Origin: JAMCRM01 sp041685075
GTDB taxonomy: Bacteria > Acidobacteriota > Terriglobia > Bryobacterales > Bryobacteraceae
Assembly (NCBI GenBank): GCA_041685075.1
Contig: JAWLGN010000346.1
Coordinates: forward strand, 1 to 5,238
DNA: 5,238 nucleotides
Reading direction: 5' to 3'
Shown here piece after piece: positions 1 through 5,238 of this stretch. The notes beneath the pieces are model-generated. The model saw only the letters and a program-made list of their open reading frames with translations. It was not told where the DNA came from and did not search any database. Position 1 is the stretch's first letter. The number at the start of each line of letters is the position of its first letter. Made by a program: the position numbers and the translations under genes.

Positions 1-608
1 CGCTCGCCGAGCGCCGCCAGGGTGGCTCGCGGCTGCAACTGGTGGGCACCGGGGGCGGCGGCGCCCGCACCCTCGCGGAGGCCGACGGGGAGATTCGCGA
101 TCCCCTGATCCGCCCGGGGCGGCAGCACCAGGTGCTCTACCGCCAAGGCGGCGATCTCTGGCTGGTGGATCCGAACGGCCGCAACCGTCGCAAGCTCGCG
201 CTGGCCGACGGCACGGCCGGGCCCGCCTTCTGGCATCCCGGCGGAGAGTCCATCCTCTATCTCAACTTCCCCACCGACCCCCGGCAGTTGCACGCCATCC
301 GCGAGTACTCCCCGGAGAGCGGCGAGGACAAGCTGGTGGCCCGCACCAGCCAGTTCGTCAGCTTCGCAAGCAACCGGAACACCTCCGTCTTCCTGGGGGC
401 CAGCCGCAACGCGGCGTCGCCCGCCATCCTGCTGTTGCTGCGCGTCACCCGCCGTGAGTTTACCGTCTGCGAGCACCGCGCCAGCGACCCGGCGGCCGTG
501 GTGCTGGCTTTCTCGCCGGACAGCCAGGCGATCTTTTTCCAGAGCGACCGCCACGGCAAGCCCGCCATCTACAGCGTGCGGGTGGACAAGATCGTGGAGG
601 AGACCTGA
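1..608 (+). CDS. PD40/TolB-like beta-propeller protein, C-terminal part (5' end outside window)
   Basis: The reading frame is open from the left edge (first full codon at position 3) to a TGA at 606-608. It gives 201 residues with no obvious start, so the gene begins upstream; a GTG at position 42 lies inside the continuous frame and is not a convincing start. The protein shows repeated propeller-blade signatures: 'DLWLVDPNG' followed by a W-H-P-G-G-E-S-I-L-Y strand, then 'AFSPDSQAIFFQSDRHG' and 'PAIYSVRVD' near the C-terminus. Aromatic and Ser-Pro-Asp motifs of this kind are typical of PD40 (WD40-like) repeats in TolB-like proteins and of the propeller fold shared with oligogalacturonate lyases. 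The Cys/His metal-site signature I would expect of a true lyase is not visible here, so no enzyme activity is assigned. Location (secreted or cytoplasmic) cannot be judged without the N-terminus. It is separated from the next gene by 72 bases with its own promoter, so a functional link is not implied. The fold call is fairly secure; the function is unknown. Confidence 0.75.
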   Translation, partial: LAERRQGGSRLQLVGTGGGGARTLAEADGEIRDPLIRPGRQHQVLYRQGGDLWLVDPNGRNRRKLALADGTAGPAFWHPGGESILYLNFPTDPRQLHAIREYSPESGEDKLVARTSQFVSFASNRNTSVFLGASRNAASPAILLLLRVTRREFTVCEHRASDPAAVVLAFSPDSQAIFFQSDRHGKPAIYSVRVDKIVEET

Positions 609-628
609 GGCGCGTGGCGCGCTATAAT
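600..628 (+). promoter_or_regulatory. Likely sigma-70-type promoter of the phosphofructokinase gene
   Basis: A perfect TATAAT lies at 623-628 in otherwise GC-rich DNA. Seventeen bases upstream is GAGACC (600-605), which matches TTGACA only at the central GAC, so the -35 element is weak and overlaps the end of the upstream gene. Transcription would start near 635, leaving a leader of about 45 bases before the ATG at 681. The leader carries AGGAG at 665-669. The consensus -10 in the only real intergenic gap is the main evidence; no transcript data are available. Confidence 0.6.
610..622 (+). repeat. Small perfect GC hairpin next to the -10 box
   Basis: GCGCG (610-614) and CGCGC (618-622) form a perfect 5-bp inverted repeat around a TGG loop. 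It lies between the stop codon of the upstream gene and the TATAAT at 623-628, filling most of the promoter spacer. No T-run follows, so it is not a standard intrinsic terminator. It could be a small operator, or chance in GC-rich DNA. Confidence 0.3.
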
Positions 629-680
629 ATTACGTTCCAAACCCCTAACCAACCGAAGGCATACAGGAGAAAAAGCATTC

Positions 681-1862
681 ATGGCTAAGCGTATAGGCAT
701 TCTGACCGGCGGCGGGGACGTGCCCGGTCTGAACTCTGTCATCAAGACCGTGGTTTACAGGGGCAGCGAGATGGACGCCGAGGTGGTAGGTATCCGCCGC
801 GGGTGGGAGGGCCTCACCCACGTGAACCTGGACGATCCGGCCAGCCGGTCGCGGTATATCATGCCGCTCAACCGGGAGAATACCCGCACCATCGACCGCA
901 CCGGCGGTACCTTCCTGCACAGCTCCCGCACCAATCCCGCGAAGATGAAGAAGCTCCCGCCGGTTGTGGCGGGCCAGAGCTTCCCGCAGTCGGAATTCAC
1001 CAAGAAGGGCATCACCAGCACGGTCTTCGACATGACCAGCCGGGTGATGAAGAACATCGAGACCCTCGGGTTGGATTACCTGATCGCCATTGGCGGGGAC
1101 GACACCCTGAGCTATGCCGCGCGGCTGGACAACGAAGGACTGCCCGTCATCGCCATCCCCAAGACGATGGACAACGACGTGCGCAACACCGAGTACTGCA
1201 TCGGCTTTTCGACGGCCATCACGCGCGCGACGGAAGCCATCGAGCGGCAGCGCACCACCGTGGGTTCGCACGAGCGCATCGGTATCTTCCGGGTATTCGG
1301 CCGCGACGCCGGCTACACCGCGCTCTACACCGCCTACGTCACCTCCATCCGCTGCTGCATCCCGGAATACAAGGTGGATCTGCAGAAGCTCATCGACCTG
1401 CTGGTGACCGACAAGCGCAACAACCCCTCCAGCTACTCCCTGGTGATCCTCTCCGAAGGCGCCGAGTGGGAAGGCTACCAGGTGCGCGAGTACGGCGAGG
1501 CGGACGCCTTCGGCCATCGCAAGAAGGCCAACGTGGGCGAGGACCTCAGCGAAGAGATCAAGAAGTGCACCAATGAGGAAACCATCATCAGCGACCTGAC
1601 CTACGATTTGCGGTCGGGCAGTCCCGATTTCGTGGACCGCATGGTGGCGGCGACCTTCGCGGGCATGGCCATGGACTGCATCGCCGAGAACAAACACGGC
1701 GTCATGATGGCAATCTCCGAGGGACGCTACGAGGCGGTGCCGATTCCCGATCCCGCGCTGGGACCGCGGCGCGTCGACGTGGCCAACATGTACAACACCG
1801 AGCGCTACCGGCCCAGCTACGCCAATAAGCTGGGACTGCCGATTTTTCTCACCCGGGCATAG
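681..1862 (+). CDS. pfp: 6-phosphofructokinase, PPi-dependent type predicted
   Basis: Phosphorylates fructose 6-phosphate to fructose 1,6-bisphosphate in the cytoplasm, the committing step of glycolysis. The 393 residues carry the family landmarks in order: N-terminal glycine loop T-G-G-G-D-V-P-G-L-N (9-18), G-G-T-F-L (75-79), G-G-D-D-T (138-142), P-K-T-M-D-N-D (160-166) with the probable catalytic Asp164, a G-R-D-A-G loop (208-212), S-E-G-A-E-W (258-263) and R-S-G-S-P-D-F-V-D-R (311-320). Asp141 occupies the position of Gly104 in E. coli PfkA, and Lys161 that of Gly124. In characterised enzymes this Asp/Lys pair goes with pyrophosphate instead of ATP as donor, which makes the reaction reversible; that prediction is inference. 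Compared with the roughly 320-residue E. coli enzyme there is extra sequence around residues 86-115 and a longer C-terminus. The ATG start is supported by AGGAG at 665-669 (11-base spacing) and by the glycine loop close behind it. The TAG stop is followed after one codon by the next gene. The family is certain; donor choice is less so. Confidence 0.93.
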   Translation: MAKRIGILTGGGDVPGLNSVIKTVVYRGSEMDAEVVGIRRGWEGLTHVNLDDPASRSRYIMPLNRENTRTIDRTGGTFLHSSRTNPAKMKKLPPVVAGQSFPQSEFTKKGITSTVFDMTSRVMKNIETLGLDYLIAIGGDDTLSYAARLDNEGLPVIAIPKTMDNDVRNTEYCIGFSTAITRATEAIERQRTTVGSHERIGIFRVFGRDAGYTALYTAYVTSIRCCIPEYKVDLQKLIDLLVTDKRNNPSSYSLVILSEGAEWEGYQVREYGEADAFGHRKKANVGEDLSEEIKKCTNEETIISDLTYDLRSGSPDFVDRMVAATFAGMAMDCIAENKHGVMMAISEGRYEAVPIPDPALGPRRVDVANMYNTERYRPSYANKLGLPIFLTRA

Positions 1863-1865
1863 CCG

Positions 1866-2513
1866 GTGAACTGGCGGAGGCTCTTCGGCCGCCCTGCCGC
1901 GCGGCTCCGGCTCAGCCCGGAACTGCGGCAGCGTATCCGCTCCTCGTTCGACGAAGCCTCCCGCGACGAGGAGCATTTCCCTTCCACCATCGACCCGCGC
2001 ATTGTGCACGTGCGGCTGGTCCTGGAGCACCTGGGCGAGCTGCGCAACGGGCGTGCTCTCGATGCGGGCTGCGGCAAGGGCCGCTTCGCGCGCATCCTGC
2101 GGGAGCGCCGGCCGGAAGCGGAGATCTGGGGGCTGGACATCTCCACCGCCATGCTCCGCCACTTGCCGCCGGGCATTCATGCCTGCGCCGGGTCGCTCAC
2201 CTCCCTGCCCTTCCGCGATGCCTCCTTCGACGGCGCCTACGCGGTGGAGTCGCTCGAGCACGCCGTCGAGATCGAAACCGCGGTGGCGGAACTCTGCCGC
2301 GTGGTGAAGCCCGGCGGCCGCATCGTGGTGATCGATAAGAACGCGGCGCATTTCGGCCGGCTGCGCACGCCGGAGTGGGAGCGCTGGTTCACGCGCCGCG
2401 AACTCGAAAAGCGGCTCGGCCGGCATTGCCGCAAGGTCGAGAGCCGCTTCATCTCCTACTGGGACGACGTGGAGCCCGACGGCCTGTTCATCGCCTGGAC
2501 GGCGGTGAAGTAA
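1866..2513 (+). CDS. Class I SAM-dependent methyltransferase (Methyltransf_11-like), substrate unknown
   Basis: A 215-residue protein with a single Rossmann-like methyltransferase domain. Visible motifs are the SAM-binding loop A-L-D-A-G-C-G-K-G (64-72), the acidic end of strand 2 in G-L-D-I-S (89-93, Asp91 expected to contact the ribose), S-L-P-F (113-116), F-D-G-A-Y-A-V-E-S-L-E-H (121-132) and V-V-K-P-G-G-R-I-V-V-I (146-156). This is the UbiE/Methyltransf_11 pattern; such enzymes methylate small molecules, lipids or sugars, and nothing here fixes the substrate. The basic N-terminal 25 residues (R-rich, with W3, L6 and F7) could be an amphipathic helix. The start is a GTG one codon after the phosphofructokinase TAG and in the same frame. 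I see no good Shine-Dalgarno site, so translation is probably coupled to the gene before. The first in-frame ATG lies at residue 96, beyond the SAM loop, so it cannot be the start. The family is certain, the role unknown. Confidence 0.88.
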   Translation: MNWRRLFGRPAARLRLSPELRQRIRSSFDEASRDEEHFPSTIDPRIVHVRLVLEHLGELRNGRALDAGCGKGRFARILRERRPEAEIWGLDISTAMLRHLPPGIHACAGSLTSLPFRDASFDGAYAVESLEHAVEIETAVAELCRVVKPGGRIVVIDKNAAHFGRLRTPEWERWFTRRELEKRLGRHCRKVESRFISYWDDVEPDGLFIAWTAVK

Positions 2514-2526
2514 GCCACGTTAGAAT
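2496..2526 (+). promoter_or_regulatory. Possible promoter, perhaps leaderless, for the TIGR00300 gene
   Basis: TAGAAT at 2521-2526 matches the -10 consensus at five of six positions. It ends only 8 bases before the ATG at 2535, so a transcript starting at the usual 6-8 bases downstream would begin at or beside the start codon. A TGGACG (2496-2501) resembles a -35 box at four of six positions, but with a long 19-base spacer and inside the upstream gene. No Shine-Dalgarno sequence precedes this ATG, which fits leaderless translation. Confidence 0.4.
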
Positions 2527-2534
2527 AGAAGTAC

Positions 2535-3746
2535 ATGTCATTACAGGAAGTCGTGGAAGCCGAGGGCCACCTCATCGACTCCCACGTGATGGAGTCCATC
2601 TTCGACAAGGTGGTGGAACACAACGGCCGCTTCGAGGTGGAGCAGTTCCGTATCGGGCGCACCAATAGCGACCCGTCCTATTTGCGGCTGAAGGTGGAAG
2701 CGCCGTCGCAGGAGGAACTGGACCGGCTGCTCGAGCAGCTCGTGCGGCTGGGGTGCACGTCCGTGGCGGCGGGCGAAGCGGTGCTGCGCGAAGTGGAGCG
2801 CGACCGCTGCGCCCCGGAGGATTTCTATTCCACGACCAACCATCGCACGCTGGTGCGCTGCCAGGGCGAGTGGCTGGAGGTGGAGAACCAGCGCATGGAC
2901 GCGCTGATCGTGGTGGAGAACGGGCGCGCCTTCTGCCGGCGGCTGCGCGACATCAGCCGCGGCGACCGCGTGGTCTGCGGGCTGCGCGGCATCCGGGTGC
3001 TGCCGGAATCGAAGGAGCGCGACCGGCTGGCATTCGCCTTCATGACCAACGGCATCTCCTCGGAGCGCCAGGTGCAGACCGCCGTGCGCCAGACCGCCGC
3101 GCTCATCCGCCAGACCATCGCGCAGAAGCGCAAGGTGGTGGTGGTGGCGGGACCCGTGGTGGTGCACACCGGCGGCGTGGCCGGTCTTTCGCGGCTGATT
3201 CAGAGTGGCGCGGTGCACGCGGTGCTGAGCGGCAATGCGCTGGGGGTTCACGACGTGGAGGCGGCCCTGTTCGGCACTTCGCTGGGCGTGCGGCTGGCCG
3301 ACGGCCGCCCCGAAGAGCACGGCCATCGCAACCACATGCGCGCCATCAACGCCATCTACCACGCCGGCAGCGTGCGCGCCGCCGTGGAGTGCGGCCGGCT
3401 TACCTCCGGCGTGCTGTACGAGTGCGTGAAGCACAACGTCCCCTTCGTGCTGGCCGGCAGCCTGCGGGACGACGGCCCCCTGCCCGATACCATCACCGAT
3501 ATGAACGCCGCCCAGGACGCCTATGCCGCGGAGCTGAAAAACGCCGGGCTGGTGCTCTGCCTGGGATCCATGCTGCACTCCATCGCCACCGGGAACATGC
3601 TCCCGAGCTGGGTCAAGATCATTTGCGTGGACATCAACCCGGCGGTGGCCACCAAGGTGAGTGACCGCGGCACCGGACAGGCCATCGGGGTGGTGACCGA
3701 CGTGGGGATGTTTCTGGACCTGCTCGCCAAAACCATGGAGGCCTGA
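2535..3746 (+). CDS. TIGR00300 / LOR-SDH domain protein, probable NAD-dependent ornithine cyclodeaminase (ArgZ/AgrE C-terminal-like)
   Basis: The 403 residues match what I know of the TIGR00300 family. The N-terminal LOR/SDH region (about 1-100) has E-A-E-G-H-L-I-D-S, then F-E-V-E-Q-F-R-I-G-R-T. The C-terminal nucleotide-binding region contains V-V-V-V-A-G-P-V-V-V-H-T-G-G (201-214), L-S-G-N-A-L-G-V-H-D (231-240), H-G-H-R-N-H-M (262-268), A-G-S-L-R-D-D-G-P-L-P-D-T (307-319) and V-D-I-N-P-A-V-A-T-K (365-374). Known relatives include the C-terminal half of cyanobacterial ArgZ/AgrE, which in AgrE turns ornithine into proline and ammonia using bound NAD, and a stand-alone archaeal ornithine cyclodeaminase. 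The N-terminal arginine dihydrolase domain of ArgZ/AgrE is absent and there is no room for it upstream, so this resembles the archaeal single-function form. Older databases tie the family loosely to lysine-oxoglutarate reductase/saccharopine dehydrogenase, so ornithine as substrate is inference. The ATG start gives the full conserved N-terminus. The stop TGA shares its A with the queF ATG. The family is very secure, the exact reaction moderately so. Confidence 0.85.
   Translation: MSLQEVVEAEGHLIDSHVMESIFDKVVEHNGRFEVEQFRIGRTNSDPSYLRLKVEAPSQEELDRLLEQLVRLGCTSVAAGEAVLREVERDRCAPEDFYSTTNHRTLVRCQGEWLEVENQRMDALIVVENGRAFCRRLRDISRGDRVVCGLRGIRVLPESKERDRLAFAFMTNGISSERQVQTAVRQTAALIRQTIAQKRKVVVVAGPVVVHTGGVAGLSRLIQSGAVHAVLSGNALGVHDVEAALFGTSLGVRLADGRPEEHGHRNHMRAINAIYHAGSVRAAVECGRLTSGVLYECVKHNVPFVLAGSLRDDGPLPDTITDMNAAQDAYAAELKNAGLVLCLGSMLHSIATGNMLPSWVKIICVDINPAVATKVSDRGTGQAIGVVTDVGMFLDLLAKTMEA
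3737..3741 (+). promoter_or_regulatory. Ribosome binding site of queF
   Basis: GGAGG lies inside the last codons of the preceding gene, 4 bases before the queF ATG at 3746. The spacing is short, but the stop and start overlap in TGATG, so termination and reinitiation at this junction probably supply much of the initiation. Confidence 0.55.
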
Positions 3747-4147
3747 TGCTGCGCACCTACACGGACGAACACGCGGCAGCCGGCATCAACGACCCGCTGC
3801 CCGATATCGAGACCTGGCAGAACCAGTATCCTGGCTACGAGATCGAGATCACCATCCCGGAGTTCACCTGCGTGTGTCCCAAAACGGGGCTGCCGGATTT
3901 CGGCACCCTGGTGCTGCGCTACACGCCGGACAAACACTGCCTGGAGCTGAAATCGCTCAAAATGTACGCGCTGGCCTACCGCAACCTGGGGATCTTCAAC
4001 GAGAACGTGGTGAACCGGTTCCTTCGCGACGTAGTGAAGGCGGCGCGGCCGGTGAGCGCCACGGTGATCGGGAGGTTTACCCCGCGTGGAGGCATCCAAA
4101 CCACCGTGACCGCCACCTGGAGCAAATCGCGTGGGTCCCGCCGCTGA
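3746..4147 (+). CDS. queF: NADPH-dependent 7-cyano-7-deazaguanine (preQ0) reductase QueF
   Basis: Reduces the nitrile of preQ0 to the aminomethyl group of preQ1 with two NADPH, a cytoplasmic step toward queuosine in the tRNA wobble position. The protein is 133 residues, the short single-domain (B. subtilis-like) form. It has C-P-K-T-G-L-P-D-F (44-52), where Cys44 should form the thioimide with substrate and Asp51 act as proton donor. The QueF-specific strand E-L-K-S-L-K (67-72), the F-N-E segment (84-86) with Glu86 likely to hold the substrate, and R-G-G-I (114-117) follow. Two details differ from the B. subtilis enzyme: the position before the Glu is Asn instead of His, and Cys42 sits two residues before the catalytic cysteine. 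The TGATG overlap with the gene before implies translational coupling, and the next gene begins inside its last 17 bases. No other queuosine synthesis gene (queC, queD, queE) is in the window. Confidence 0.96.
   Translation: MLRTYTDEHAAAGINDPLPDIETWQNQYPGYEIEITIPEFTCVCPKTGLPDFGTLVLRYTPDKHCLELKSLKMYALAYRNLGIFNENVVNRFLRDVVKAARPVSATVIGRFTPRGGIQTTVTATWSKSRGSRR
4119..4122 (+). promoter_or_regulatory. Ribosome binding site that fixes the GTG start of the coiled-coil methyltransferase
   Basis: GGAG, inside the 3' end of queF, lies 8 bases before the GTG at 4131. That frame is closed upstream by a TGA at 4107-4109, and no other start codon with a comparable site is seen near by, so this pair decides the start. 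Confidence 0.6.
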
Positions 4148-5238
4148 GAACCCGGACGCGGCAAGGGCCGAGGAACTCGCGGCGGTAGTACGGGAGGTGC
4201 GGGAACGCGTGCGGGCGCGCCATCCCCAGGGCAGCGGCGCCGGGGTGGCGCTCCCCGACCTGATGCCGCTGGTGCACGCGAGGGACGCCGCCGAGGGCAA
4301 GGTGGCGGCCATAGGGAGCGTCAACCCGCGGCCCGGCGGGCCGCTCAATTCCCTGATCCAGGCGGTGAAGCGCCTCATCGCGCGCGCGCTCGACTGGCAC
4401 GTGCGCGAGCAGGTGGAGTTCAACCGCGGCGCCATGGCATGCGTCGAAGCCACCCTGGAGGCGATGAATGAAACCAACCGGGCGCTGGCCGAACTCGGCG
4501 TGCAGATTGCCGAGTTGCGCCGCAGCCAGGCCGAGGCGCTCGGCGGCACCGAGCGCCGCCTGGACGGGGTCATCGCGCGGAGCGCCGATATCGAGCGGCA
4601 ATTCGACGACATCCGGCGCCACTGGGTGGAGTGGCGCGGCGGATGGGAGCACAAGCTGGCGGACAATGAAATCCGGCTGCTGCGCAGCGTAGCCGAGTTG
4701 CAGGCCGCCTTCCAGCACCGCGCGGCGTTGACGGAATCCAATTTCCGCGACACCGTGCGGACCCAGCACGCCGAGTTCACCGCCGCCCTGGAGAACACCG
4801 GGAAGGCCGTCGAGCAGCGCTTCTGGTCGGAGATGGAAAAGCTCCGGCTGGAGTACGAGCGGATGATTCACCAGGAGCTGCGGCTGGTGCGGCAGCGCGC
4901 CAGGGCGCTGCCGGCCGCCCCTGCGCAGCCCGCCGCGGTGGAGCCGCCCGCGGCCGACCTCCTCGCCTTCGGCCTGCGCTTCCGCGGCACCGAAGATTAT
5001 GTGCAGGAAAAGCAGCGCTTCTACCTGCCGTACTTTGCCGGACGTAAGGACGTACTCGACGTGGGCTGCGGGCGCGGCGAGTTTCTCGAGCTGATGCGCG
5101 AAGCGGGCGTGGCGGCGCGCGGCATCGACCTCGACGAAGAAGCCGTCTCGCTGTGCCGCTCCCAAGGGCTCGAAGCCGAACAGGCGGACCTGTTCGCGTA
5201 CCTGGACGCCGCGCCGGAGTCGGCATTCGACGGCATTT
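4131..5238 (+). CDS. Long coiled-coil protein with C-terminal SAM-dependent methyltransferase domain (3' end outside window), polysaccharide-type
   Basis: The frame stays open from a GTG at 4131 to the right edge: 369 codons without a stop, so the gene is truncated by the window. Residues 1-60 are charged and variable. Residues 64-98 hold a conserved-looking block (V-N-P-R-P-G-G-P-L-N, then L-D-W-H-V-R-E-Q-V-E-F-N) that I associate with large methyltransferases of surface polysaccharide clusters. Residues about 100-260 are rich in E, R, Q, A and L with almost no proline, consistent with a long helical coiled coil. A Pro/Ala linker follows (261-275), then F-R-G-T-E-D-Y (284-290) leading into the methyltransferase fold: V-L-D-V-G-C-G-R-G-E-F (308-318) as SAM loop, and G-I-D-L-D (331-335) with the acidic residue for the SAM ribose. 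By comparison with such proteins, among them the O-antigen terminator WbdD that pairs a methyltransferase with a coiled-coil ruler, it may cap or modify a glycan chain; this is inference. It overlaps queF by 17 bases in another frame, with GGAG 8 bases upstream. Confidence 0.85.
   Translation, partial: MGPAAENPDAARAEELAAVVREVRERVRARHPQGSGAGVALPDLMPLVHARDAAEGKVAAIGSVNPRPGGPLNSLIQAVKRLIARALDWHVREQVEFNRGAMACVEATLEAMNETNRALAELGVQIAELRRSQAEALGGTERRLDGVIARSADIERQFDDIRRHWVEWRGGWEHKLADNEIRLLRSVAELQAAFQHRAALTESNFRDTVRTQHAEFTAALENTGKAVEQRFWSEMEKLRLEYERMIHQELRLVRQRARALPAAPAQPAAVEPPAADLLAFGLRFRGTEDYVQEKQRFYLPYFAGRKDVLDVGCGRGEFLELMREAGVAARGIDLDEEAVSLCRSQGLEAEQADLFAYLDAAPESAFDGI

Noticed and set aside
609..622. 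Rho-independent terminator for the upstream propeller gene
   Set aside because: The stem is only 5 bp and is followed by TATAATATTACG, not a T-run; a promoter reading is better supported.
803..1576. 257-codon + strand open frame inside the phosphofructokinase gene
   Set aside because: An out-of-frame reading with Arg/His/Pro-rich low-complexity translation and no motif; the in-frame product is an unmistakable phosphofructokinase.
645..2426. 593-codon open frame on the minus strand across the phosphofructokinase and methyltransferase genes
   Set aside because: Its codons lie exactly antisense to the sense codons of both genes, so it stays open only because the sense frame avoids TTA, CTA and TCA, as expected at high GC. 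The translation is rich in H, R, A and G with no recognisable domain, while both sense proteins have clear family motifs.
3133..3176. GGTGGT-rich run that looks like a short tandem repeat
   Set aside because: It encodes the conserved Val-rich strand and A-G-P-V-V-V-H-T-G-G loop of the nucleotide-binding region; the repetition follows from Val codons, not from a repeat element.
2541..3578. 345-codon open frame on the minus strand within the TIGR00300 gene
   Set aside because: It is codon-aligned antisense to a strongly conserved protein and has a low-complexity His/Ala/Gly-rich translation; a shadow of GC-rich coding sequence.
2753..3664. 303-codon + strand open frame inside the TIGR00300 gene
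   Set aside because: Arg/Gly/Ala-rich shadow in another frame, without any motif or plausible start context.
3521..5165. Two long minus-strand open frames (3521-4798 and 4077-5165) over queF and the coiled-coil methyltransferase
   Set aside because: They overlap each other and contradict the + strand frame, which carries the QueF catalytic motif and the V-L-D-V-G-C-G-R-G SAM loop. Neither has a recognisable domain.

Overview
The window is high-GC (roughly two thirds G+C by eye) bacterial DNA, with all six supported genes on the + strand and almost no spacer between them. The protein mix and the AT-rich -10 boxes standing out of GC-rich sequence would fit an Acidobacteriota-type genome (Bryobacterales/Solibacter-like). 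This is an impression from protein style, not a phylogenetic result, and another high-GC phylum is possible.

Layout, left to right. (1) 1-608: 3' end of a beta-propeller (PD40/TolB-like) protein that begins outside the window. (2) 609-680: the only real intergenic gap, with a perfect TATAAT box, a small GC hairpin and a Shine-Dalgarno site. (3) 681-1862: a 6-phosphofructokinase whose active-site residues are of the pyrophosphate-dependent type. (4) 1866-2513: a small class I SAM-dependent methyltransferase, one codon after the phosphofructokinase stop and in the same frame. (5) 2535-3746: a stand-alone TIGR00300 (LOR/SDH, ArgZ/AgrE C-terminal-like) protein, probably an ornithine cyclodeaminase, with a possible leaderless promoter just upstream. 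(6) 3746-4147: queF, the preQ0 reductase of queuosine synthesis, sharing one base with the gene before it. (7) 4131-5238: the first 369 codons of a long coiled-coil protein with a C-terminal methyltransferase domain, starting inside queF and running off the right edge.

The genes may form one or two transcription units: 681-2513 from the TATAAT promoter, and 2535 onward from the TAGAAT element or by read-through. The products belong to different pathways: glycolysis/gluconeogenesis, proline or ornithine metabolism, tRNA modification, and probably surface polysaccharide synthesis. Tight packing is therefore better evidence for co-expression than for a single pathway. I see no RNA gene, CRISPR array, insertion sequence or convincing intrinsic terminator. 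No wholly new system is evident. The points most worth following are the PPi-type kinase, the stand-alone TIGR00300 gene coupled to queF, its possible leaderless start, and the coiled-coil methyltransferase.
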